Source of the DNA: Ampelocalamus luodianensis
Lineage: Eukaryota; Streptophyta; Magnoliopsida; Poales; Poaceae
Reading direction: 5' to 3'
Assembly (NCBI GenBank): GCA_036346255.1
Contig: CM070632.1
Location: forward strand, 27,678,657-27,742,656
Length of the DNA stretch: 64,000 bases
Shown here: piece by piece, positions 32,389 to 43,372 of the stretch
Layout: each line of letters opens with the position of its first letter
How positions within the stretch are numbered: the stretch's first letter is position 1
Notes under the pieces: generated by a model
What the model was told of the DNA's origin: nothing
What the model saw: the letters and a program-made list of their open reading frames with translations, nothing else
Databases searched by the model: none
Translations under genes and position numbers: made by a program

Positions 32389-34321
32389 TGTTGGACCGAA
32401 AGGCGACTAGAGGGGGGGGGGGGGTGAATAGGAGCACTAACTCTTTTTCTCCCAAATTGAATTCAATACGAATCTCACTCCAATAGCTATGAAAGCTATG
32501 AAGATCAATCAATCATGCACAGCGGAAGACTTGTATTGAATCAACTCAAAACCCCAAAGTAAAATCAACACAAAAGCAAAACACGAAGACATCGCGGTCG
32601 ACCTCTCACGGCGGTCGGGCCGGTCACGGTCGGTCGAACGATCCCGAACCGTCGTGACCGATACAATGGTCGACCGTTCCCTCGGCGGTCGACCGATTTC
32701 ACGGAGGTCGACCTCGTTCGATGAACGATAAAAACAGCGGACAAACCAAACGCAAATTGATCAAACTTTTGATTCGTGCGTCCAAACTTCGTGAAACTTG
32801 ACACACAACTTCCTAAGGATGTCGGAACCTATTCCAAGCAACAATTGTGATAATTCTTGCTCGGGTTCAGACCTTTACCGTTTGGCGAAGTTAGGTCAAA
32901 ACCGAGTGAAAACGAAAATATGATCTTAAGACTTGCACGTGGGTGATTGATGATCTTGATGATCCTAGATGTATTCTCACACGTCACAGCAAGCTAAATC
33001 ACGTTAAGAAACTAAGCAATAACTCATGGATCAAACAAAGACTCAATTCATCAAAAGAGAGAAAGAAAGCACATGAACTCACTTTTGAAGAAACTTTCTT
33101 TGGATTGATTTGATCAGTTTACTGACCACTCCATCAATGGATGGCAAAGACTCAATACATGAGCACGAAATCAAATCCAACTCTCAAGAACCCTAACCTC
33201 CGCTCCTCCTCTCCTAAGCAAATTAGGGTTTCAAAAACAATGAAAGGATCGAAGGGTGCTGCCACCTCCTCCTCTATTTATAGTGGAGGCTTAGGGTTTC
33301 TAATAGAGTCTCCCTAATGGGCTCCCGTTAAGGCCCAAAACAAGCGGGTGACACACGCACGCATTTTAAAGCGCCGTGTTCATGTTGTGCGGCACTCGCT
33401 GCTCGCCACGTGTAGGTTGATCCAACGGCTCTCATCATGTCGGCAAGTCTCTCCCATCCGGCCCCACCGAAACCACCATGGCACTTGCACCACCCCGTGC
33501 CGCTTGATTCAACTACCGCACCGAATCGCCTGTTCGGTCACCTTTGTCCATCTTGCACCATACTTGAGTCCAATGACTTCACCCGCATCGTCGATCGCTT
33601 TGAACCTCTGCTCTCCAAGCCTAGTCCCGATCATCCTCGCCGTTGACCGTCGTTGACCACCAAGCAACCCGCACAACAATAGACAAACAAATCGAATTCG
33701 GGAACAAGTTCTTCACAACTTGACCCACGTTAGTCAAAACATGCATCATGCAACACATATGCTATGAAATCCACGAACTTGACCTAACAAGCAACCATCG
33801 CCGCCACACAAAGCGACGACTTAAATGAAAACCGGTCCGATCACGGCGTTGGCGGTCGACCGCCATCGCGGCCCGATCGGCCAATGGTGAGGCGGTCGAC
33901 CGCCACAAAAGGACTTAGCCGAAATTTCAACGCTGAAATCCGCAACCTCTGGAAATTTAAAACGAATAGAACTTTTGACCGAAGCTCCAAAAATTATGAG
34001 ACCAAGTGCGAGAATCTCCTCACTTGCCTACACCTCTATTTTGGCCCACCTCAAACTTCAAGGTCACTCAACTTGCCGGTCCGATCGCTCATCGACGCCC
34101 GGTCGGACCGCTACCAAATCGGTCGATCACGACCGCCGGCGGTCGGACCGCCAAAGACAATTCACGAGGCATGGGCGGTCCGACGCCACGAGGCGGCCCG
34201 ACCTACCGAGACTCGACAGAACACGAACTTTGCCGAAACTCGTGTTTCGCAAACCTTCAACGCGTCATTGCCAATTGTCACATCATCCTAAGATCATGAG
34301 CATATCCCCATGATATCCACA
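32389..34321 (-). repeat. Copia 2 3' LTR (1933 bp)
   Basis: TGTTGGACC...ATATCCACA on the plus strand. A minus-strand TATA box CTATTTATAG is at 33274-33283. GGTCGACC-type palindromes cluster at 32590-32715, 33850-33905 and 34075-34190. A run of thirteen or more G lies near 32411-32423 where the mate LTR has five. Open frames here are noise. Confidence 0.93.
33274..33283 (-). promoter_or_regulatory. Copia 2 LTR TATA box
   Basis: CTATTTATAG on plus, CTATAAATAG on minus, followed in element direction by AGGAGGAGG. The mate LTR has the same at 42329-42338. Confidence 0.75.
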
Positions 34322-36015
34322 ATCTCCCCTTGATGAACACATTGGCAATTTCCAACAAATGCAAATTTTGAGGTTTGAAAAGTAAAAACTCGGCGTTTTT
34401 TGCAAAGGCACAACTTGGTCCATATGCAGAGAAAGCAATGGAAATGACCAAGTTGGCTTCAGAATAGCATCGGCAAGTGAGATAAGGCAAAAGAAAGCAA
34501 GAAAGCTTCAATTTCCAAAGAAGAGTCAAAAATCTCACTTAAGGTCCATATGAAAGAACAATTGTTCAAAATGACCTTTGATCATGATGAGGCTCAAGAA
34601 TTGCAATTCAAGTTCAGAAAGAGCAATAAGACCATAAGAATGCAAATAAGAAACTCCCCCTCACTATGATCCTCAAATTTCAGAAAATTTCAAATTCTCC
34701 AATTTTCTCCCTCTTTGTAATACTTTTAAATCCTCTCCCCTTTACACATTTTGAAATATCTTCTCCCCCTTTGACAATGGAGTCATCAAGGAAACACGCC
34801 TTCCTCTCGTCCAGAGATAACAAATGCAGAATGAGGAAAAAGCATAAGAAGGAGCATGCATGAAATGCAATGGAGTGGCTTCATATTTTTGTATTTTTCA
34901 ATTTTGGATTACAAGAAGCTTTGGAGATTACCCAAAAGAACAAGCTAGCATCTCAAATTTTGCATAAACACCATATCAGCCTGAATGCGCTAGCAAGATC
35001 ATGATAAGACATATATAACAAAGCTAAAGCAAGAAGGCTCAATATAAAGCAATGAATTTTAGCATTTTAAGCAAAGTTTCAAATCTAGCAAGTTCATCAA
35101 CAGAGATCCTAAAATGAAATCTGCCATGTCAAAATGTCAATGTGAGACAAAGAAGCTAACAAAGACCACATTAAGAGACAAACAAGTCCTAAATTGAATT
35201 ATTTTGCTCAAATTGTCTCAACCGCCCATTTTTCAACAGATTTTCATTTGCAAAGGAATATTGAAGTTGATGAAAGGTATATCTTAGTGAAGAAGATCTG
35301 GACTAGGAGCCATCCACAAACTCTTCCTAAGCTTCTACCCATTTGAAAATTCATTTTCTTATCCACGTGCTAGATCTCAAGCCTTGCCGCACCATCTTAA
35401 GCACAAAAAGCTTAAAAGAATGATCTAGGTCATCCAAAACTCCCCGAGTTCATGCCTAGTGCTATGGCAAGCCGTCTCATGAGAAAGAATTGGTGAGATC
35501 AGTTTTTCGCACAAAAGAGACCTCCCTTTTTTTCACAAGAGCGATTTAGATTCTCAAAAGAACAAGAAGCTCAAGTAATGATCAATACTAGATTCAAGAG
35601 CTAACACCGCAATTTTACAGGCCAATGTCATAAAAGGAGCACTAATTGCGCAACTAGCTAAAACATCCACAAATTGCGCTTTTAGTTCAAGTTGTCTTAA
35701 AGTTCTAGCTCATTCAAAGAAAGACTTAGCTACACATGTGAAAGCATGATAATTCTAGCAAGTCAAAGAACTAGACATGACATTGAGCACTGAAATACTA
35801 AAGCTCAAAGGGTAATAAGCAAAGCTTCATCAATTTTAAAGACAAGCGAAAAAGCTTATATAACAATGCATCTTTTGGTTTTTCATATGAATGCAGTATG
35901 AAACAATGAGATGCACAAAACTTAAAGAGCCTAAAAGATCAAAAGATCAAAAGAAAATACCACTAGAAGAAGGTATCGAAAAAGCAGAAAAACTCAAATG
36001 AGCAAGAAAAGTTGA
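34322..36015 (-). other. Copia 2 3' internal region without a readable frame
   Basis: Starts with the polypurine tract (plus ATCTCCCCTTGATG, 34322-34335). The remaining ~1.7 kb between pol and the 3' LTR is A-rich on plus and shows no convincing frame on either strand. In SIRE/Maximus elements this place can hold an extra env-like ORF; none is readable here. Confidence 0.65.
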
Positions 36016-37415
36016 ATGCAGCCAATTCCCCTCAAACCAAACCGTAGGATAAATTACCCTAACTCACTTCTCAAGGAGGCAAACCTAGTTGGATCTAAAG
36101 GCTTGGTGAGGATATCACCAACCGAGCCTCGGACTCACGAAATGCGACACAATATCACCCTTCTCGACATGATCTCTAAGAAAGTGATAGCGAATGTCTA
36201 TGTGCTTGGTCCTAGAGTGTTGCACAGGTTTTTAGCAATGTTTATAGCAGAAGTGTTATCACGAGAAAGAGGAACACTATCAAATGCCAACCCAAAATCC
36301 TTAAGAGTGGACACCATCCACAAAATCGACTCTGACAACTAGCAAAGCGACTACATATTCAGCCGCATGGATTGTGCAACAGAAGATTGCTTCCTAGAAG
36401 ACCAAGAGACAAGAGAAGTGCCTAGGAAGTGACAAGTGCCTGAGGTACTCTTCCTATCTAGCCGACAGCCCGCAAAATCAGAATCTGAAAACCCCCGAAT
36501 GGACAAGGACGACGAGCAGGAATACCAAATGCCATACTGGAGGGTAGAGTGTAAATACCTGAAGATGCGTTTAACAGCCTGGCGATGGGAAGTCCTCGGA
36601 GACGCCTGAAACCTCGCACAGAGGCAGACCGAGAAGTGGATGTCCGGTCTTGAGGCCGTCAGGTACAGAAGGGAGCCAATCATGCTGCGGTACTCGCGTT
36701 GATCCATGGCTTCTCCTTCCTCATCTGGATCCAAAACAGTCGAAGTCGCCATGGGAGTGGCGATCGAAACTGCGATCACCATCTCGAAGCGCTTGAGCAG
36801 ATCCTTGGTGTACTTCGTCTGATGGATGAATATCCCTTCCTTGCATTGCTTGATTTGAAGCCCCAGAAAGTAGTTGAGTTCTCCCATCATACTCATCTCA
36901 AATTCCCTGGACATGGTCTCAGAAAAGCTGGAAACAAGAGCATGAGAAGAACCACCAAAGATAATATCATCTACATAAATCTGAGCAAGCAGGAAGTCAT
37001 TGCCACGCCTAAGGATGAACAGGGTCTTGTCTACCTTACCCATCTCAAAATCATTCTTAAGCAGAAAGGTCTTAAGTCTATCATACCATGCTCTAGGGGC
37101 TTGCTTAAGACCATACAAGGCTTTGGATAGCTTGAAAACATGATGTGGATGCTTGGGATTCTCAAAGCACGGGGTTGTCTAACATACACTTCCTCCTCTA
37201 TAAAACCATTCAAAAGGCACTCTTAACATCCATCGATATAATCTAAAGCCCTTAGAAGCAACAAATGCAAGCGAGAATGCGAATGGCTTCCAATCTAGCA
37301 ACAGAGCAAATGTCTCATCAAAGTCTAACCCCTCAACTTGGCTAAAACCACGAGCTACCAATCTAGCCTTGTTTCTAACCACGTAACCATCCTCATTTTG
37401 TTTATTTTTGAACAC
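36016..37415 (-). pseudogene. Copia 2 reverse transcriptase and RNase H
   Basis: Frame 36351-37118 (255 residues) starts at MYGLKQAPRAWYDRLKTFLL, has the catalytic AQIYVDDIIFG at ~45-55, then MMGELNYFLGLQIKQ, QTKYTKDLLKRFEM, YRSMIGSLLYLTASRPDI and RNase H text FSDSDFAGCRLDRKSTSGTC (~212-231) with SWSSRKQSSVAQS. The RT N-terminus is in another frame at 37179-37415 (ARLVARGFSQVEGLDFDETF). RNase H C-terminal text (for example the DN and KHI region) is frameshifted in 36016-36350. Order and motifs fix the family; several frameshifts make it non-functional. Confidence 0.93.
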
Positions 37416-38560
37416 CCAGCGGTTCCTATCACATTATGACCACTAGGAGGTTCTACTAGATTCGGACCTTATTCCTCTCAAAATTCTCTAACTCCTCATG
37501 CATGGCATTAACCCACTAGAATCGATAACGCATGTGATATATCGCGGGGTTCGAAAGAAGCAACAAATGCGAATGAGAGTAGAGACTTGGATCGTGATAC
37601 AGGCGCGAGTGACTCGCTCATTAAGATTACCAATCATCGATCCGAGGATGATGCCTCTGAATATGAAGTGGAGCGCCTGGGAGACAATATCTCCTCAACC
37701 TCCGCAGTACTGCGATGAAGAAGATGCAGAGCCTCAATTGGAGGTGAAGCGATCGTGCGTGTTACGGAACTTGGACGAGAGCCTCGAAGCGGCAGTGGAG
37801 GACAAATATCGCCGTCATCATCTTCCTCCACAAAAATGCTTTCACACTGTGTATCACCTGAAATGTCGGATCTAGCTCCAGGGCTAGTCTCATCAAAAGT
37901 GACATTGCATGTCTCCTGGACAATGTTAGTTTCAACATTAAAAACCCGAAAACCCCTCGAATGTGCAGGATAACCTAGAAATAAACCATCAAAAGTCCTT
38001 GATTCAAATTTATCTAGGTTTCCTGTCTTGAGAATGAAACACTTAGCTCCAAACACTCGAAAATGAGAAACAGAGGGTTTTCTACCAAAACAAGCTCATA
38101 TGAAGTCTTGCCCAAAGAAGGTCTCAAGTAGACACGATTTGCAATATGGCAAGTCGTAGAAATAGCCGGCCCAAAACCTCCTCGGTGTGCTATATTCATC
38201 TAGCATTGTCCTAGCCATCTCGACTAAGGTTCTGTTCTTCCTTTCCACAACGCCATTCATTGAGGGACGTGTGGAGAAGAGAATCGATGCTCAATTCGCG
38301 CTCGGCACAAAAAGAGGCAAACGAGGCATTCTTGAACTCCGTGCCATTGTCATCTGCGGATCGCTCTCAAGGCACCGTAAAATTGAAGCCAAGCGAAGAA
38401 CAAGATCACGATAAAACCAAAAGCTTCATCCTTGAAGCAAGAAAGAACACCCAAGTGTATCTCGAGAAATCATCAACTATGACAAGAATGTACCACTTGC
38501 CACCAATTGATCGAACCTAGCGGGACCAACAAGATCCATATGAAGCAACTGTCGGTCCGT
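37416..38560 (-). pseudogene. Copia 2 integrase
   Basis: Frame 37634-38056 carries the integrase C-terminal motif: FGAKCFILKTGNLDKFESRT, DGLFLGYPAHSRGFRVFN and CNVTFDETSPG. Frame 38014-38199 overlaps it with NIAHRGGFGPAISTTCHIANRVYLRP and GKTSYEL. Upstream, 38200-38560 corresponds to the catalytic core; pieces can be seen in different frames but the DDE residues are not in one frame. The acidic linker to RT lies at 37634-37900. Confidence 0.88.
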
Positions 38561-39165
38561 CGGTCATGACCAAAGTCACCGAAGGGTGTGAGGCGGCAAC
38601 TTGCTTGCCATGCCTACTGAGGCGCATCTGAGATCCTTGGCGGCTTTGAGTTTGGGCAACCCTCTCATGAGATCAAGGTTGCTAACTCGCGTCGGATGAT
38701 CAAAACCAATGTGCCCCAAACGTCGGTGCCAAAGCCGAACTCAAGAAGAAGTGTAAACAAACATTTAAGAGAACCACCAAAGATTCGAAAAATCAGCTCC
38801 AAAGATCCTAGCAACTCTATAAATCCCAAAAGCGAGCTCACCAGTGAGAATCAAGCACCCGACAAGCATTTTCTTAAATATTGTCTCATAACCATCATCA
38901 AGAAGTTGTGAGACAGAGAGTAAGTTAAACCTAAGCTTGTCCACAAGGGCGACGCGTCCTTTAGGATGAAATTGTCATTCACCCTAATTGTTCCTGTTCC
39001 TTCAATCCGCCCTTGAGTATTGTCTCCAAAGGTGATGAGGACATCACCTATCGGCCGCGTGAAGGAGGTGAACCATTTTGAGTCTCGGTCATGTGGCGTG
39101 AACAGTGAGTCGACGAACCATGTGTCCTTCCTTCCGCGGTGATCACGAAAATCAAGGTACAAAGA
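38561..39165 (-). pseudogene. Copia 2 protease and GAG-pre-integrase
   Basis: Frame 38851-39162 includes WFVDSLFTPHDRDSKWFTS (residues ~16-34), matching the Copia protease active site where the usual DSG reads DSL, then DVLITFGDNTQGRIEGTGTI and VNDNFILKD. The GAG-pre-integrase zinc finger should lie in 38561-38850; only scattered matching text (NRVGHPTRVSNLDLMRG-like, minus) is readable. Broken. Confidence 0.75.
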
Positions 39166-41426
39166 GAACGATGTGTCTCAATCAAGGGTTAGTTAAACAT
39201 GACTTGGGAACCCAAGATCTTGAGACACACGATGCTGGTAGTATGCAAAGCGTAGTGCTATCCTTGACTCTATTTGAAGTGCATTTGTGAGCAATGGTTA
39301 CTCTAACATGAGAGTTATCTGTCTAGGAGCATGAGCATGATTAGCATGTGAAATAAATCCTAAACCAGGTTTCTTCCTTTCTAAATTACCATGTCTCACA
39401 AAAGCTCTAGGTTGATTAGATGACATTCTAGCAAGATTTTTCTTAGCATTTTCAACCTACGCCAATGAACTCAACTAAATGCCCATTTTCTTACAATAGG
39501 TGCAATGGTACTTGGTACCACCGGGAGAAGCACCTTTTGGTGAGCAGATGGTTGGGCAAAGCACAGATTTGAAAGTGATCTTTGCGGTTGGGTATCAAAT
39601 TCAACTAAGCCATTTCTCAAAATTTGAATATCATTAGATTTATCTGGGCAAAGTTGTATCCTAACCCTTGCTTCTTATAGGGAGTTTTGACTTGTCAAGA
39701 ATCATGTTTAACTGTTTCTTACCTTTAGAAAATCTTTCTAATGTGTCATTAAGGTAAGCAATTTCTTTTCTAAGGTTAACACATGAATCACAAGTTTTAG
39801 CATAAAACCTCTTCTTATAAGGAGCAACTTCAAGCTTAAGAACTTCACATGAAGCACAAGTAGCGAGAATTATCACGTCCTTAAGCTTGGCATATTTAGC
39901 TCTAGCCGCTTCTACAACATCATGTAATTCACGTTCACGTTCTAGCGATGAGCAAGAGCTAGATTCAACCACATCGAAGCAACCAACGTGCTAGACTTTA
40001 AGCATTTTTCGCAAGGAGCGATTTAACTTCAATTAACTCGGTTCTAGCATTTTCAAGTTGTTGCAAGCGTTATCATGAGCGGATTGCGGTTTAGCTAATT
40101 CGAATGTAAAGTATAGCGGATGAACATTCATCGATTCAAGACTCTTAGCATTCACAAGTTCTAATGTGAGTTTCTTTACTTGTGACTCTAACTCCTCATT
40201 CTTAGTCATGATGAACTTTAAAGCTTTATCGACCTAGCATTTGCTCATAGACAGTTTCACATCTAGCAAAGAGAACATCATAAGAAGGAGATACCTCATT
40301 GTTGTCATTGATGTCGTCAGTCGACCATGAAGCACATGCGGTGAAGTCCTTGGCCTTCCCCTTCTTGTCTTGAGAGAGCTCCTCCTCCTTGTCCTCCTCG
40401 CTCCGAGTCCACATCACTCAAGGATCGATCTCCAAGAGCGGCAAGAACCCGGTGAGCGACCTTCACGAGCTTGGCATCATCAAACTGGACTTGCGCCCTT
40501 GAGGCTTCTTCCAAGCGGCTTTTCATCCTTGTGGTTGCTCTTACCTTTCACTTAGGGCAATTTGCCGGATGTGATTAAGCTCTCCACACTCATAACAAGT
40601 CACAGGCCGCCTCTCTTTTGTTTCTCATATTGTTGTAGGCCCTTGTGAACTTCTTAATCAAAAGCGCCATCTCGGGCTCAGAATACTCTCAAGATCCTCT
40701 TCTTGAATTGCGGATAAAGAAGCAAGTGAAAAACGAAGAGAACTCAAGCGACCCATCGAGGCTCTCTTGAGCGGAGTGCGCTACAAAGCCATGTTACCCT
40801 TCTTAGAATGGTCAGCTTTACGGATCTCATGAGTCTTGAGCTTGCTATAGAGCGACTCAAAGTCGGATCGAGAGAGTTGACATTTTCTGAATGGCGGTAG
40901 CCTTTATCTCCCACTCCACGGTGTTGATTGCAGCCGGAGATGGATGGCATTTTCGTATGTAAATTCAATACCAGCGGACTTCATCGATTTATCACTGTGT
41001 TGAAGCGTGAAAATGTCATCGATGCTCTCACCGGGACGCATCTCGAATTTGTTATATTCTCTTTTATAGACCTCTTGACGCACTTGTTTGATTTGGGAAG
41101 AACCCTCATGATAGGTTTGAGAGTCTTCCAAATCTCATGTGCGATCTCGAGATTACAAATCCTATCATATTCTGTCTACCAAGCCCACCATACGAAAATT
41201 CTTTGCCTTACGGTCATTAGCCAAAAGAGCTTGGTGGCGGCGTAGCAACCTCGTGCAAGATAAGCGAACCTCGAACAGCTTCCCAAATACCTCGTGGTTC
41301 GCTCTCAAGAAAGACACGCATGCGGTTCTTCCAAAAGGCATAGTCGTGCCCATCGAAGATATGCGGTTTGGAAGAGTACTTATCCATCGCCAAAGTTCGG
41401 TGACGGTTAAGATCAAGATTGAACTA
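39166..41426 (-). pseudogene. Copia 2 gag
   Basis: Long SIRE/Maximus-type gag in pieces. 40904-41131 has the UBN2-like run YHEGSSQIKQVRQEVYKREYNKFEMRPGESI; 40226-40526 has a D/E-rich and S-rich linker (RSEEDKEEELSQDKKGKAKDF); around 40560-40600 a knuckle CYECGELNHIRQI appears, short of its last Cys; 39661-39972 is a Cys-rich coiled-coil-like stretch with YAKLKDVIILATCASCEVLK and FYAKTCDSCVNLRKEI, typical of the C-terminal half of Maximus gag. Frameshifts separate all pieces. 39170-39660 shows no clear frame. Confidence 0.85.
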
Positions 41427-41444
41427 ACTGTGCTCGATACCACT
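41427..41444 (-). other. Copia 2 primer-binding site, degenerate
   Basis: Plus CTGTGCTCGATACCACT; on minus AGTGGTATCGAGCACAG, directly inside the 5' LTR edge at 41445. The usual site is TGGTATCAGAGC; here bases around CAG are missing, which may be real decay or a sequence error. Confidence 0.8.
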
Positions 41445-43367
41445 TGTTGGACCGAAAAGGCGACTAGAGGGGGTGAATAGGAGCACGAACTCTTTTTCTC
41501 CCAAATTGAATTCAATACGAATCTCACTCCAATAGCTATGAAAGCTATGAAGATCAATCAATCATGCACAATGGAAGACTTGTATTGAATCAACTCAAAA
41601 CCCCAAAGTAAAATCAACACAAAAGCAAAACACGAAGACATCGGCGGTCCGACCTCTCACGGGGCGGTCGGGCCAGGTCACCGGGTGGTCGACCGATCCC
41701 GCGGTCGACCGATACCGGCGATCGACCGTTCCCTCGGCGGTCGACCGATTTCACGGGAGGTCGACCTCGTTCGATGAACAATAAAACAGCCCGACAAACC
41801 AAACGCAAATTGATCAAACTTTTGATTCGTGCGTCCAAACCGTGAAACTTGACACACAACTTCCTAAGGATGTCGGGAACCTATTCCAAGCAACAATTGT
41901 GATAATTCTTGCTCGAGGTTCAGACCTTTTACCGTTTGAGCGAAGTTAGGTCAAAAACCGAGTGAAAGCGAAAATATGATCTTAAGACTTGCACGTGGGT
42001 GATTGATGATCTTGATGATCCTAGATGTATTCTCACACGTCACAGCAAGCTAAATCACGTTAAGAAACTAAGCAATAACTCATGGATCAAACAAAGACTC
42101 AATTCATCAAAAGAGAGAAAGAAAGCACATGAACTCACTTTTGAAGAAACTTTCTTTGGATTGATTTGATCTGTTTACTGCCACTCCATCAATGGATGGC
42201 AAAGACTCAATACATGAGCACGAAATCAAATCCAACTCTCAAGAACCTAACCTCCGCTCCTCCTCTCCTAAGCAAATTAGGGTTTCAAAAACAATGAAAG
42301 GATCGAAGGGGTGCTGCCACCTCCTCCTCTATTTATAGTGGAGGCTTAGGGTTTCTAATAGAGTCTCCTAATGGGCTCCCGTTAAGGCCCAAAACAAGCG
42401 GGTGACACACGCACGCATTTTAAAGCGCCGTGTTCATGTTGTGCGGCACTCGCTGCTCGCCACGTGTAGGTTGATCCAACGGCTCTCATCATGTCGGCAA
42501 GTCTCTCCCATCCGGCTCCCACCGAAACCACCATGGCACTTGCACCACCCCGCGTGCGCTTGATTCAACCGATCGCACCGAACGCCTGTTCGGTCACCTT
42601 TGTCCATCTTGCACCATACTTGAGTCCAATGACTTCACCCGCATCGTCGATCGTTTTGAACCTCTCGCTCTCCAAGCCTAGTCCCGATCATCCTCGCCGT
42701 TGACCGTCGTTGACCACCAAGCAACTTTGCACAACAATAGACAAGCAAATCGAATTCGGAACAAGTTCTTCACAACTTGACCCACGTTAGTCAAAACATG
42801 CATCATGCAACACATATGCTATGAAATCCACGAACTTGACCTAACAAGCAACCATCGCCGCCACCAGCGACGACTTAAGTGAAACCGGTCGGCCGCCAAA
42901 GCATTGGCGGTCGATCCACCACCGATCGACCGCCAATGAAGGCGATCGACCGCCACAAAGGACTTAGCCGAAATTTCAACGCTGAAATCCGCAACCTCTC
43001 GGAAATTTAAAGCGAATAGAACTTTTGACCGAAGCTCCAAAATTATGAGACCAAGTGCGTAGAATCTCCTCACTTGCCTACACCCTCTATTTTTGGCCCA
43101 CCTCAAACTTCAAGGTCACTCAACTTGCCGGTCCGACCGCTCATCGACGCCGGTCGGACGCTACCAAATCGGTCGACCACCCGACCGGCGGTCGACCGCC
43201 AAACACAATTCACGAGGCATGGGCGTCCGATCGCCACTGTATTCGGCTCGACCGCCGAGACTGACAGAACCCGAACTTTGCGAAACTTCGTGTTTCGCAA
43301 ACCTTCAACGTCATTGCCAATTGTCACATCATCCTAAGATCATGAGCATATCCCCATGATATCCACA
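41445..43367 (-). repeat. Copia 2 5' LTR (1923 bp)
   Basis: TGTTGGACCG...ATATCCACA, matching 32389-34321. Differences are mainly 1-3 bp indels, concentrated in GC-rich GGTCGACC stretches. TATA box at 42329-42338 (minus). Confidence 0.93.
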
Positions 43368-43372
43368 TCGAT

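Larger units (their letters stand above)
32389..43367 (-). mobile_element. Copia 2: Maximus/SIRE-like LTR retrotransposon, complete but decayed
   Basis: Minus-strand element inside the Gypsy B LTR. 3' LTR 32389-34321, polypurine tract 34322-34334, internal region with RT/RNase H, integrase, protease and gag in Copia order, primer site near 41427-41444, 5' LTR 41445-43367. Flanking TCGAC (32384-32388) and TCGAT (43368-43372) are an imperfect target duplication. The plus-strand left edge TGTTGGACCGAAA with GGGTGAATAGG is typical of grass Maximus-type Copia. It is the innermost, hence youngest, layer here, yet its frames are badly interrupted. Confidence 0.92.

Noticed and set aside
32411..32423. 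Poly-G tract as a functional G-quadruplex
   Set aside because: The mate LTR has only five G at this place; a homopolymer length error is more likely.
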